This document shows positions 34,753 through 43,641 of a stretch of DNA of 64,000 nucleotides, one piece after another. Position 1 is the stretch's first letter, and each line of letters starts with the position of its first letter. This DNA comes from Cyclobacterium lianum (GTDB lineage: Bacteria; Bacteroidota; Bacteroidia; Cytophagales; Cyclobacteriaceae). Both the position numbers and the translations under genes were made by a program. The stretch lies in assembly GCF_900143075.1 (NCBI RefSeq), contig NZ_FRCY01000019.1:1-64000 (forward strand), read 5' to 3'. The notes beneath the pieces were generated by a model. That model saw only the letters and a list, made by a program, of their open reading frames with translations. It did no database searches and was not told the origin of the DNA.

Positions 34753-34792
34753 TTTTTAATCTTCATTTATCAAACAGCAACCGCTCCCCCTG

Positions 34793-34823
34793 GCAGGAAT
34801 TGATGGACGATTCCTGCTTTTTT
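34793..34823 (+). terminator. Intrinsic terminator of nirBD
   Basis: GCAGGAAT (34793-34800) and ATTCCTGC (34810-34817) form a perfect 8-base stem with a 9-base loop, directly followed by six T (34818-34823). It starts 40 bases after the nirD stop. This is a textbook rho-independent terminator and separates nirBD from the sensor kinase gene. Confidence 0.9.
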
Positions 34824-34864
34824 GTTGCTCCTTCGCTGTCGCATGATGGTTTTTTAAGTGATTT

Positions 34865-34880
34865 TACGTAATTTTAGGTA
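34865..34880. promoter_or_regulatory. 7-2-7 element upstream of the sensor kinase gene
   Basis: TACGTAA-TT-TTAGGTA matches the nirB element in length, spacing and outer TAC...GTA. It is only 11 bases upstream of the sensor-kinase start codon, so it may overlap the transcription start or act as an autorepression site. TACGTA is a common 6-mer, so its weight comes from repeating in three promoters of one island. Confidence 0.5.
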
Positions 34881-34891
34881 GGCTAGACAAT

Positions 34892-36709
34892 ATGGAAAAT
34901 CCAGAAGCACCCGAAAAACCAACTTTTGAAAAACTGGGACGGTATTACCTGGTGGCCCTCTGCGCCATTGCCATCAGTATCATCATCAGCCAGGTGCTGG
35001 TACAGAAGTTTATCTCCGAACAGAAAAACGATTCCCGGGTAGTCAATCTCTCCGGCAGGCAGCGCATGCTGAGCCAGAGGATCAGCAAATGTGCGCTGCT
35101 GTTAACCGACAGCCTGGCAGCACCGGAAAGAAGAGCCATCCTGGACGAACTGGAACTTGCCCTGGAGGAATGGCAGGATGCCCATCAGGCTTTGCAACAT
35201 GGCAACGCGGCATGGGAAATTTCCGGCAAAAACAGCAGCAAAACCGCTGCCCTTTTTGTAGATATAGAAGCGGATTTTCAGCTTATCAGCAATGCAGCTT
35301 CCAATATGGTCAGGCAGCTCCGCCAGGATATTCAGCTACCTGCAGCAGCATTGACAAACGATATCCGAACCATCATCCAAAGAGAATCTGACTTTCTCCG
35401 GAAAATGGATCTCATTGTATTTCAGTACGATGAAGAAGCGAAGGCCAAAGTACTAAACCTCAAAAATATCGAACTATTTCTGCTGGTGATTTCTCTGGGA
35501 GTCATTTTGTTTGAAATATTTTTTGTATTCATTCCTTCTGCAAAAACCATCAGGCAAACTTTCATGAAAATGCTCCGCTCGGAGCAAAAATCCAAAAAGA
35601 TGACCCTGCAATTGAGCGCATTGTACAGTTCGCTGGAACAGGCCTATCAGGACCTGCTCGAAGTAGATGTGCAGGTAGACGATTTCACCATTTTTGCCCG
35701 TTGCCATGCAGATGGTGACTTTAAGGATTTTTCAGACCATTTCCTCTCCCTTATGGAATTTGGGTTAAATCGTCCCAAAAATCTATTTGGCTGGCTGCAA
35801 CAGCAGGGTTATCCTGCAGAGTACCTTAAAAATATCCAGGCTATGGTCAACGGAGGTGAATCCTGGAATGGAGAAATCAAACTTGTAAACGAAACGGGTG
35901 ATTTTGTCTGGCTCAAAGTCAATTTGATCCCCACTCAAAACGCTTCAGGACAGACAGATAGCATCCTTATGGTCAGCACAGATGAAACGGAGAAAAAGGA
36001 AGCTGAGGCCATTTCCCGGGAAATCAACAGGGAGCGGATAGAACAAAAGGTAAAAGAACAGCAATTCCGATCGGCACTGATCCTGGAGGGGCAGGAAGAA
36101 GAACGGAAGAGAATTTCCCGGGACATGCACGATGGTATCGGACAATTACTTTCCGGTATGAAATTCAATCTGGAGGGAATCCAATCGGTAAGTTCGGACT
36201 TCGAAAAGGAAAAACTTAAAACCGCCAAAGATCTGCTGAAAAGTATCATCCGGGAGGTGAGAAGGATTTCTTTTAATCTTACCCCAAGTGCCCTCTCAGA
36301 CTACGGTATTGTTCCTGTATTAAATAAATTTGCCAGGGAAATCAGCAAAATCTCGGACCTGAACGTTAGTTTTGAAAACAAAACGGGATTTTTGAGCAGG
36401 TTAGAAGGGAAGGTAGAAAACAACCTGTACCGTATTTGCCAGGAAGCCGTAAACAATGCCATCAAGTATGCCTCTGCCAGCGAAGTGAAAATTATCATCG
36501 CCCACAATTCCCAAACCCTCCACCTGGAAATAGCGGATAATGGTAAGGGATTTGACCTGAAAAAGCTCGAAGAAAAGGGTCATTTTTCTGCGTCCGGGCA
36601 TGGTTTGTTTAATATCCGTGAGCGGGCCAATTTTATTAACGGACAATGTGAAATCATAACTGAACCAGGAAAAGGCACCAGCATCAATATCAGCGTGCCA
36701 TTGGATTAA
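34892..36709 (+). CDS. NarX-like nitrate/nitrite sensor histidine kinase
   Basis: A 605-residue membrane kinase. A first TM segment (about 15-38) precedes a periplasmic helical domain of the PilJ/NarX type. That domain has the nitrate P-box-like stretch NLSGRQRMLSQRISKCAL (about 53-70), close to the NarX SGSLRMxSYRL pattern. A second TM segment (about 190-215) is followed by a PAS-like domain (about 270-370). The kinase has a HisKA_3 box, ISRDMHDGIGQLLSG (phosphorylated His), and HATPase boxes DNGKGFD and GHGLFNIRERA. It is followed after 9 bases by its response regulator. It is likely to sense nitrate or nitrite and to phosphorylate the regulator that binds the TACGTA elements. Confidence 0.9.
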   Translation: MENPEAPEKPTFEKLGRYYLVALCAIAISIIISQVLVQKFISEQKNDSRVVNLSGRQRMLSQRISKCALLLTDSLAAPERRAILDELELALEEWQDAHQALQHGNAAWEISGKNSSKTAALFVDIEADFQLISNAASNMVRQLRQDIQLPAAALTNDIRTIIQRESDFLRKMDLIVFQYDEEAKAKVLNLKNIELFLLVISLGVILFEIFFVFIPSAKTIRQTFMKMLRSEQKSKKMTLQLSALYSSLEQAYQDLLEVDVQVDDFTIFARCHADGDFKDFSDHFLSLMEFGLNRPKNLFGWLQQQGYPAEYLKNIQAMVNGGESWNGEIKLVNETGDFVWLKVNLIPTQNASGQTDSILMVSTDETEKKEAEAISREINRERIEQKVKEQQFRSALILEGQEEERKRISRDMHDGIGQLLSGMKFNLEGIQSVSSDFEKEKLKTAKDLLKSIIREVRRISFNLTPSALSDYGIVPVLNKFAREISKISDLNVSFENKTGFLSRLEGKVENNLYRICQEAVNNAIKYASASEVKIIIAHNSQTLHLEIADNGKGFDLKKLEEKGHFSASGHGLFNIRERANFINGQCEIITEPGKGTSINISVPLD

Positions 36710-36718
36710 ACGATCAAT

Positions 36719-37399
36719 ATGGAAAAGATAAAAGTAGTATTGGCTGATGATCATGTAGTGGTACGTGATGGCATCAAAAATTTACTGGAAAATGAAGGAG
36801 GCATCAAGGTGGTGGGTGAAGCATCCAATGGGGAGGAGGCGCTTTCGGAGGTGGAAAAATTAAAACCAGACCTGCTCATCATAGACATTCGCATGCCGGT
36901 AATGAATGGGCTGGAAGCGACAAAGAAGCTATCTGAAAAGGCAGGCCCGACCAGGTCGCTTATCCTGTCCATGCACGATGATGAAGATTATATCCTGCAA
37001 TCCATAGAAAGCGGTGCGTCCGGATACCTGCTCAAAGATACCAGCAAGGAGGAATTCCTCAAGGCCATCCATGCAATTCATCAGGGAGGGAAGTATTTCA
37101 GCGGAGACATCAGCCAGGTGCTGGTCAACAGCTACCTGAATGTCCGCGACCGAAAGGTGATAAAACCATTGGGCACTGGCAGACATTATGACATTACCAA
37201 ACGTGAAAAACAGATACTTAAAATGATAGCTGACGGGATCGGCAACAAGGAAATCGCCCAACAATTGGGGAAAAGCATCCGGACAGTAGAGACCCACCGT
37301 TTTAACATCATGAAAAAACTGAAAGTAAACAATGTGGTCGAATTGCTCAAGAAAATAAAGGAGGAGCCGGGGCTTACAGATCAGATAGAAAAAGCCTGA
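36719..37399 (+). CDS. NarL-like LuxR-family response regulator
   Basis: A 226-residue protein. The receiver (about 1-120) has the acidic pair in VVLADDHVVVRDGIKNLL, phospho-acceptor Asp in DLLIIDIRMPVMNGLEA, and the conserved Lys in YLLKDTSKEEF. The LuxR-type HTH (about 155-215) has TKREKQILKMIADGIGNKEIAQQLGKSIRTVETHRFNIM. It acts as a DNA-binding activator or repressor after phosphorylation. It is coupled to the NarX-like kinase with a 9-base gap, and ends 14 bases before the convergent glycosyltransferase gene. Confidence 0.94.
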   Translation: MEKIKVVLADDHVVVRDGIKNLLENEGGIKVVGEASNGEEALSEVEKLKPDLLIIDIRMPVMNGLEATKKLSEKAGPTRSLILSMHDDEDYILQSIESGASGYLLKDTSKEEFLKAIHAIHQGGKYFSGDISQVLVNSYLNVRDRKVIKPLGTGRHYDITKREKQILKMIADGIGNKEIAQQLGKSIRTVETHRFNIMKKLKVNNVVELLKKIKEEPGLTDQIEKA

Positions 37400-37413
37400 A
37401 TACGAGACCGGGA

Positions 37414-38751
37414 TTAGCGCTTGGAAACCCTGCCACCGGAAAGGCTGTTTTGGTACATATGTTCCCGATAGGCAAACAGGCCTACAGCCAGACCCAGGAG
37501 AATGTATTCTACAGCGACTATCCATAAATTTTCTGTGTATCCGGGCTGAGCATAGGCCTGGTAGGACAGAAACACCAGACCAGACCAGACCACAAAACTA
37601 CGGTTTGGAGTCAATACACTGAGGCCCAGAGCGGGAATCAGATACCAGGGGTGAATGGTGGTTTGCAGTAGTAAGAAAACCAGATACATCCATACCATTT
37701 TCCTGGCCAGGGCATCCCCGGTGAATGTGCGCTGGTACAAACCCATCCACAGCAGCAATAGGGCCGCGAGCAAGTTAAGGAATGGGCCCAGGTAGGCAAT
37801 GGGGTTATAATCGACGAAAGATGAGGCCAACCATCGGATCAGGTAGTAGATCGATGCATTAAATTCGAAGGTGCTCTGGTACAGGCGAAAGCTTTGGTAA
37901 AAGTTTTTGGCTCCACCAAAAAAGAAAACCGGACTCAGGAGCAGAAAGACAAAAAAAGAGGCTGTCAGGAAGAAATTCCAGAATTGTTTGCTGTCCCAGA
38001 AGCGAATCCATACAGGAGCAAGGATGAGCGGATTTAGCTTTATGGCTATGGAACTTGCCCAGCTTAATCCCGAACCAGCCACATTGCTGCGGCCAAAGCA
38101 ATAAATGGTCAGTAATAAGCCAGTAAGTACAAGACCCTCAAAATGTAGGTTTCCGGTCAGCTCCATGATAACCAAAGGATTAAATGCATACCAGGAAAGC
38201 TGATGGGCAGGCATGCGCCAGTGAAAAAGCAGCTTTTGCATCAACCACAAATTGATTCCCTCGCCCAGCAGCAGGCAGATTCTCAAAGCCAGTACATTGT
38301 AAAAAACATGCTCACCAGGCAATGCTGCCAGCCAGAAAAAAAACTGGTGCAACGGTGGGTAAAGGGAATAATAACGGGGAGAGTTCATGTTTTCCAGCAA
38401 AGTGTGCCAGTAGTCATTTTCAGGAATGGCATTCACTAAAACCGGAATTTCCTGATAGGGATTGATGCCCTGCAGGAGCAGCTGCCCGTCGAAGAGGTAG
38501 CGGTAAAAATCATCTGAGAGGCCTGGAATAGCAGCAAGCAATAGCAGACGCAGTCCCATGGCCAGGATCACCACCAAAAATGGGGAAAGACCACTTTTTT
38601 TATGAATGCTGACCAGGTACAGGTAACAGGCAAATGCAAGGGCATACAATCCGAGCAGTTCCTGAAATGCGGTTCTCGGAAACCAGTATCCCATTCCCAA
38701 CAGGCCCAGAGAGATACCTGTCAAACAAATTGCAACTTTCAAAAACCCCAA
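37414..38751 (-). CDS. GT-C family mannosyltransferase-like membrane protein
   Basis: A 445-residue protein with about 11 TM segments. The GT-C signature lies in the first large loop: GLSDDFYRYLFDGQLLLQGINPY, with an Asp-Asp pair as the likely catalytic site. These enzymes use polyprenyl-phosphate sugars as donors and work on the periplasmic side. It overlaps its neighbourhood tightly, starting 2 bases after the lipoprotein stop. The donor may be made by the dolichyl-phosphate-mannose-synthase-like GT2 two genes upstream; this is inference. Confidence 0.82.
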   Translation of the reverse strand: MGFLKVAICLTGISLGLLGMGYWFPRTAFQELLGLYALAFACYLYLVSIHKKSGLSPFLVVILAMGLRLLLLAAIPGLSDDFYRYLFDGQLLLQGINPYQEIPVLVNAIPENDYWHTLLENMNSPRYYSLYPPLHQFFFWLAALPGEHVFYNVLALRICLLLGEGINLWLMQKLLFHWRMPAHQLSWYAFNPLVIMELTGNLHFEGLVLTGLLLTIYCFGRSNVAGSGLSWASSIAIKLNPLILAPVWIRFWDSKQFWNFFLTASFFVFLLLSPVFFFGGAKNFYQSFRLYQSTFEFNASIYYLIRWLASSFVDYNPIAYLGPFLNLLAALLLLWMGLYQRTFTGDALARKMVWMYLVFLLLQTTIHPWYLIPALGLSVLTPNRSFVVWSGLVFLSYQAYAQPGYTENLWIVAVEYILLGLAVGLFAYREHMYQNSLSGGRVSKR

Positions 38752-38753
38752 AC

Positions 38754-39641
38754 TTATGGATTCAGTTTCAGCTCATCCCTTAAAAATTCATCCTCCAGTG
38801 CATTTCTGGTCCAGTAATCGATTACCTTCACCGCTTTCCTTCTGGCACGGGTCACTTCCTTTTCTCCATTTTCCAGAGTACGGATTTCCTCCCAGCCCAG
38901 GATCGGATAAGGAAATTCCTTTTCAAAATCGATCCTGAGTTCCCGGTTTCCGGAACCATAGGTCACTTCCAGTTGCCGGCGGTTGTTGCTGCTGTTTGTC
39001 AGGCGTACAAAAGCTTCTTCGGCCTCAAATTCCTCGTGGGTAAATCTCTGGTTGACCAATGAGGGCCACATCTGAACGCTTCCGGTAGGGATTTGATTTG
39101 GGTTAATACGGATCAGATTCCACAAGTCATCTTCCGCCAATCCGCTCACCGAAAAGCTTTTGTCCCCCTCTTCTTCAAAATAGGAAAACAACTCTCCTGA
39201 ATAAGAATCTCCGCTATTGAGATTCACCTGAGTAAAGGACTGCCCACACCATTCCTGGGATGAAGCTGTGAATTTGACGCCCTGGGAGGCCTCACGGGTA
39301 GGGGTAAATGCAGACAGCATCATGTGATAAGGGTAAATACCAGTAATAAAGTCTCTGGTCTGGTTCATTTTGATGACGGAAAGCTTATCCCTTCCTACCG
39401 CGTCAGGGTTATCCAGTTTCACCTGCTTGCTTCTTGAAAAATCTTCCGTCACAAAGATCAGAACCGCTTCGCCTTCCCTTGGCTCACCGTAACGGTACTG
39501 GGTCAGGTCATAGCTGCTGATCTCAGCCTGCCCCTGAAACCAATATTCTCCCCAGGCGTCAAAGTCTACTCCTTCCCGCTGAGGCCTTGCGCAGGCGAGG
39601 ATTACGAAAAACAGAAAAAACAAGCTGATACTTTTGTTCAT
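38754..39641 (-). CDS. Uncharacterised lipoprotein (often misnamed Maf in this phylum)
   Basis: A 295-residue protein with a lipobox at about residue 17 (FVILACARPQ). The rest is beta-rich, containing DAWGEYWFQGQAEISSYDL, SQEWCGQSF and RRQLEVTYGSGNRELRIDF, and ends in a charged helix. It has no Maf nucleotide pyrophosphatase motifs, so database names of that kind would be wrong. It lies between the small GT2 and the GT-C gene, 2 bases upstream of the latter, so a role in envelope glycan or glycolipid handling is suggested by context. Function unknown. Confidence 0.75.
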   Translation of the reverse strand: MNKSISLFFLFFVILACARPQREGVDFDAWGEYWFQGQAEISSYDLTQYRYGEPREGEAVLIFVTEDFSRSKQVKLDNPDAVGRDKLSVIKMNQTRDFITGIYPYHMMLSAFTPTREASQGVKFTASSQEWCGQSFTQVNLNSGDSYSGELFSYFEEEGDKSFSVSGLAEDDLWNLIRINPNQIPTGSVQMWPSLVNQRFTHEEFEAEEAFVRLTNSSNNRRQLEVTYGSGNRELRIDFEKEFPYPILGWEEIRTLENGEKEVTRARRKAVKVIDYWTRNALEDEFLRDELKLNP

Positions 39642-39708
39642 GAGCTATCCATTTTTAAGTGAATGTAAAGAAAAAAAGAGAACTTCCCTATTCTCCTGCA
39701 TGCAATCC

Positions 39709-40428
39709 TCACCTGTGCTTCCAGAGCGTCCACAGGATTTTGTATCCAGCTCCCAATACCCCTTTTACTGTTCCACTGACTTTGGAAACTCCAATTCGCT
39801 GCCGGTAGCTGACCGGCACTTCGGTATACCTCAGGCCCATTTTTACGGCTTTGATTTGCATCTCTATCGTCCAGCCAAAATTCTGATCGCACATATTGAG
39901 CCGCCGCAATTGCTGCCAACGGATCGCTCTGAAGGGGCCCAAATCGGAAAAACGGGCACCAAACATTCGCCGCATCAGACGGGTTGCCAGCCAGTTGCCA
40001 AAAACCTGTGGCATGGTCATGGATCCTTTTTCCTTCCTGCCCCGCGCCCTGGAACCGATCACCATGTCACAGTCATCCACTACCAAGGGTGTAATCAATT
40101 GGTGCATTTCTTCAGGATAATCGCTGTAGTCTGCATCCAGAAAGACCAGAATGTCCGGAGGGCTTTCCAGTGATGCCAGGTATTCTATACCCTTTAAGCA
40201 GGCTTTGCCATATCCCTTTTGTGGCTCGTCCAGTACAATAGCCCCAGCCCCGGCGGCTACCAGGCGGGTATCGTCGTTAGAATTGTTATTGACTACCAGA
40301 ATGTGCCTGACAAAGGCCGGTATTGCAGTGATGACCTTACCGACTGCATTCTCTTCGTTAAAAGCCGGGATAAGTACATCTATTTGTAGGTTACTGAATT
40401 GAGGTGATTTCTTATTTGCTGTCATCAA
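39709..40428 (-). CDS. GT2 glycosyltransferase, dolichyl-phosphate-mannose-synthase-like
   Basis: A 239-residue single-domain GT-A enzyme without TM segments. It starts VDVLIPAFNEENAVGKVI and has the DxD-type motif ILVFLDADYSDYPEEM. The conserved GSRARGRKEKGSM segment and the C-terminal GWTIEMQIKAVKMGLRYTEVPVSYRQR follow. Such enzymes transfer a sugar from a nucleotide donor to polyprenyl phosphate at the inner face of the membrane. It is encoded between a processive-type GT2 and a lipoprotein/GT-C pair, and could charge the carrier used by the GT-C enzyme. Confidence 0.88.
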   Translation of the reverse strand: MMTANKKSPQFSNLQIDVLIPAFNEENAVGKVITAIPAFVRHILVVNNNSNDDTRLVAAGAGAIVLDEPQKGYGKACLKGIEYLASLESPPDILVFLDADYSDYPEEMHQLITPLVVDDCDMVIGSRARGRKEKGSMTMPQVFGNWLATRLMRRMFGARFSDLGPFRAIRWQQLRRLNMCDQNFGWTIEMQIKAVKMGLRYTEVPVSYRQRIGVSKVSGTVKGVLGAGYKILWTLWKHR

Positions 40429-40503
40429 TTGTCATTTTGGCCTGCTCTTTTGTATTTATCCGCACAGCAGGCATACGGGATATCTCGCGATAAAATCCAT
40501 CCT

Positions 40504-41976
40504 TTATGCACCGGGTTTTGCCAGATAACTTCTGAAAGATGCCAGGCTGACCATTCCGAAACCTATGGCCAACATGCCATGGAACAGCAGCATTTCATAG
40601 GTGGCAGTATACAGCGACAAACCCACGAGGATAAGAAAAACAGCTGCGAGAATGGCCTCGAAATATGTACCAGCAGGAACTTTGAGTTGGTGGTAGACAT
40701 TGCTTACCCAGGGCCCGGTCTTTTCGTCCAGATTGTATTTGGGAGTACGGATAAAGGGAGATTTTCTACCAGACAGCCCTTCCCATACAGCCTGGGCATT
40801 GTGTACGGATAGCCCCATAGAAACGGAAAGAAAAACCGGCAACTCCCACAGGTAGCGCAGCAGGCCTTTCGCCGAGTAGTTGGCCAGAGACAGGTTGGCA
40901 AAGAAATACACTGCAGCGATGACAGTGAAACTCAGAAGAAATAAGGCCGCTGCCTTAAAATAAATCGCTGGGATCAAGCCCTGATAAAATCCCCACCAAA
41001 CAGGAATGCTGCTGAGGCTTAGCAGCAGTACAGCAATGAAAATTGTAGAATTGAGCAGGTGGGCGGCAGCATGAATCTTGACCTTTGTGGGAAAGGAGCC
41101 CAGGAGCACACTTTTAAGGTGCTTTACGGCACATTCCGCCCCTCCTTTAGTCCATCGGAATTGCTGGGATTTGATGGCAGACATGACAGGAGGCAGTTCT
41201 GCCGGAGAAACTACGTCTGGCCGGTACAAAAATTTCCACCCCTTCTGCTGTGCGCGATAGCTCAGGTCCAGGTCTTCGGTGAGGGTATCGTCCTGCCAGT
41301 TGCCGGCATCCAAAATGCAGGCTTTTCGCCAGATACCTCCTGTACCGTTGAAATTGATAAATGCCTGCTGGGCATTTCTCCCCATTTGCTCCACCATGAA
41401 ATGGGCATCCAGAGCAAAAGCCTGCAACCGGGTAAACAGGGAATAATCTTCATTCAAATGGCCCCAACGAGACTGAACCATTCCGATCTCCGGATTGGAA
41501 AAATGCGGCACCATTTGCAGTAAAAACTGATCATCAGGAACGAAATCCGCGTCAAAAATGGCTACCAAATCGCCACTTGCCTGTCTGAGTCCGTCACGCA
41601 ATGCTCCGGCCTTAAACCCATTCCTGTTCTTCCTGTGCAGGTATTTAAAATTGATATCGGGATAATTCTGAATGCATTCCTGAATAATGCTGGAGGTTTC
41701 ATCGGTACTGTCATCTAAAACCTGAATTTCCAGCTTTTGTGCAGGGTATTTCATTTCGGATACTGCGGTGATTAATCTCTTCACCACGTATTTTTCATTG
41801 AATACAGGCAACTGGATTGTTACTGCGGGAAGCCCGGCATCCGACACCTTAGCCGGCGCCATACAGTTTCTTTTGAATCGAAAAAAGTGCCAGAGGAGCC
41901 CGGCCTGTGCCAGGCTGTAAAACAAAATAAAACACATGGCAAGGCCGTAAAGCCCTAAAAACAAATACATCCACAT
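40504..41976 (-). CDS. Processive-type GT2 glycosyltransferase with membrane anchor
   Basis: A 490-residue protein. An N-terminal TM segment precedes a cellulose-synthase-like GT2 domain with VLDDSTDET, IFDADFVPD (DxD), TLTEDLDLSYR (TED acid) and the acceptor motif QFRWTKG. Four or more TM segments follow (about 310-480). This fold includes glucomannan and glucan synthases and single-sugar lipid glycosyltransferases. No PilZ or BcsB-like partner is nearby, so a polymer product is not assured. It starts 1 base after the polyferredoxin stop, so the two are coupled. Confidence 0.87.
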   Translation of the reverse strand: MWMYLFLGLYGLAMCFILFYSLAQAGLLWHFFRFKRNCMAPAKVSDAGLPAVTIQLPVFNEKYVVKRLITAVSEMKYPAQKLEIQVLDDSTDETSSIIQECIQNYPDINFKYLHRKNRNGFKAGALRDGLRQASGDLVAIFDADFVPDDQFLLQMVPHFSNPEIGMVQSRWGHLNEDYSLFTRLQAFALDAHFMVEQMGRNAQQAFINFNGTGGIWRKACILDAGNWQDDTLTEDLDLSYRAQQKGWKFLYRPDVVSPAELPPVMSAIKSQQFRWTKGGAECAVKHLKSVLLGSFPTKVKIHAAAHLLNSTIFIAVLLLSLSSIPVWWGFYQGLIPAIYFKAAALFLLSFTVIAAVYFFANLSLANYSAKGLLRYLWELPVFLSVSMGLSVHNAQAVWEGLSGRKSPFIRTPKYNLDEKTGPWVSNVYHQLKVPAGTYFEAILAAVFLILVGLSLYTATYEMLLFHGMLAIGFGMVSLASFRSYLAKPGA

Positions 41977-41977
41977 T

Positions 41978-43522
41978 TTATGATTTCACTTTTATCGACT
42001 CATTTCCTATGATAATCGGCATATCATTGACCCTTCCTGCTTCCTCACCATTCTCCAGTTTCAATACTCCCCTGGGACAGACCGCTGAACATACCCCACA
42101 GCCCACACAGGAGGAGCGGACAATGTTTTGCCCCCTTTGGGCGTACCAGCGAACGTCTATACCCATCTCACAATAGGTAGAGCAATTACCGCAGGAAATG
42201 CATTGACCGCCATTGGTGGTAATCCTAAACCGGGATTTGAACCGCTGTACCAACCCAAGATATGCTGCTAATGGACAACCGAAACGGCACCAGACCCGGT
42301 TCCCCATAAAGGGATAAAAACCTGTGCCTATAACCCCGGCAAAAGCCGATCCAATGGCAAAACCATATATGGAATGTAGCTGATCCGTCGCCTGCCCCAG
42401 AAGTGCAAATTCCATAAAATAATTGGCGATAGTCACAGCGGTCATCAATACCGCAAACACCAATACCCCGTGGACCAGATACCTTTCGATCTGCCAGGCC
42501 TTCAGGGATTTATCAGAAAGCTGTCGGTAGGGATCTCCGAGGGTTTCGGCCAGTCCCCCACAGCCACAAACCCAACTGCAATACCAGCGCTTGCCATAGA
42601 AATAGGTAAAAAGGGGAACCCCGATCAGTATCAGAATGATACCCCATATCAGCATAAACATCCCCAATGCGCCGGAGCCAAGCATACCTTCTATACGATA
42701 TTCATAAAAAAACGAATAATCCAATGGCCAGATATTTTTGAAATCGTGCCAGGGCATGTTAAACAAGACCAGAATCTCGGGGATCAGAAAAGCAAAAGAC
42801 AGTTGAAAAAACATAACGGATACCGTGCGGATAGTCTGGTAATTGTTGCCCTTATATTTCCGGAACATTCTGACCCCCATTACCAGGATGGCCAGGGTAT
42901 AGATCAGACCATACAAAAACCATTGGCTGGCAGGCCCTCCGGACAGCAAAAGACTTATCGGGTCTACCATGATTACCAGGTTGGTAAGGTATTCGGGGTA
43001 CCAGTACAAAATGATGTAAAACAGGATCAGGTAGGTACCGGTAATGATGCCCAGCCAACCTCGGGCTTTCATAGAGGAAAAATAAATCCCATCGTTCTTT
43101 ATCCCCGCCGGTTCATTGCGGTACATGGGCAAGGTATACAGCAACCCGCCAAAAACCGCCAATCCTATGGACAAAACGAGAAAAAGGAGCGGAGCATCCG
43201 CCACCGGACTCATGGATGAGGCTTTGGTTAGCGGAAAAGCGTAATCATCCCAAATGACTTTGTCCCAGGCCTGATCCTCCTTCAGCCCTTCATTGTAGGT
43301 ATCGAAATACCGGTTAAAATCCCTGACGAATGAAAAATTCGACGCATATCGCGTCCCAAACATAGGTTGCAGTACCTCCATCATCGCTTCCTGATGGATA
43401 TCTTTGACTTGCTTCCTGACTTCAGAACGTTCCAATTGGTAAGTACCCAGGAAAGGTATGAGCGTGAAAGCGAGTAAACCGAAAAGGAAAAAAATTAATC
43501 CTGTATTTTGAAGAAATTTCAT
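41978..43522 (-). CDS. Membrane polyferredoxin (NapH/NosR/CcoG type)
   Basis: About 514 residues with six or more TM segments. A cytoplasmic Cys-rich loop CSWVCGCGGLAE sits near 325 and CRFGCPLAAYLG near 415; these are the paired Cys-x3-Cys motifs of NapH/NosR. Two [4Fe-4S] ferredoxin motifs end the protein: CISCGNCSTYCEMGI and CVGCGVCSAVCPRGV. A periplasmic loop between TM1 and TM2 (about 20-110) is larger than in NapH. It probably moves electrons across or along the inner membrane. ATG 43522 is chosen; an in-frame TTG lies 30 bases upstream. It sits between an FAD oxidoreductase and glycosyltransferases. Confidence 0.88.
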   Translation of the reverse strand: MKFLQNTGLIFFLFGLLAFTLIPFLGTYQLERSEVRKQVKDIHQEAMMEVLQPMFGTRYASNFSFVRDFNRYFDTYNEGLKEDQAWDKVIWDDYAFPLTKASSMSPVADAPLLFLVLSIGLAVFGGLLYTLPMYRNEPAGIKNDGIYFSSMKARGWLGIITGTYLILFYIILYWYPEYLTNLVIMVDPISLLLSGGPASQWFLYGLIYTLAILVMGVRMFRKYKGNNYQTIRTVSVMFFQLSFAFLIPEILVLFNMPWHDFKNIWPLDYSFFYEYRIEGMLGSGALGMFMLIWGIILILIGVPLFTYFYGKRWYCSWVCGCGGLAETLGDPYRQLSDKSLKAWQIERYLVHGVLVFAVLMTAVTIANYFMEFALLGQATDQLHSIYGFAIGSAFAGVIGTGFYPFMGNRVWCRFGCPLAAYLGLVQRFKSRFRITTNGGQCISCGNCSTYCEMGIDVRWYAQRGQNIVRSSCVGCGVCSAVCPRGVLKLENGEEAGRVNDMPIIIGNESIKVKS

Positions 43523-43641
43523 TATTTGTAATTGTTTCTGTAAAGTTATCAATCGTCCGGTATCAAGGTCGGATAAGCCTGTATAGCGCGCCAGCCCCTA
43601 AAGGCGTCCCGAGACATAGATTATTATCAAAATACCTGGTT

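Noticed and set aside
38754-39641. Maf-like septum inhibitor
   Set aside because: The protein has a lipobox and beta-rich body and none of the Maf nucleotide-binding motifs.
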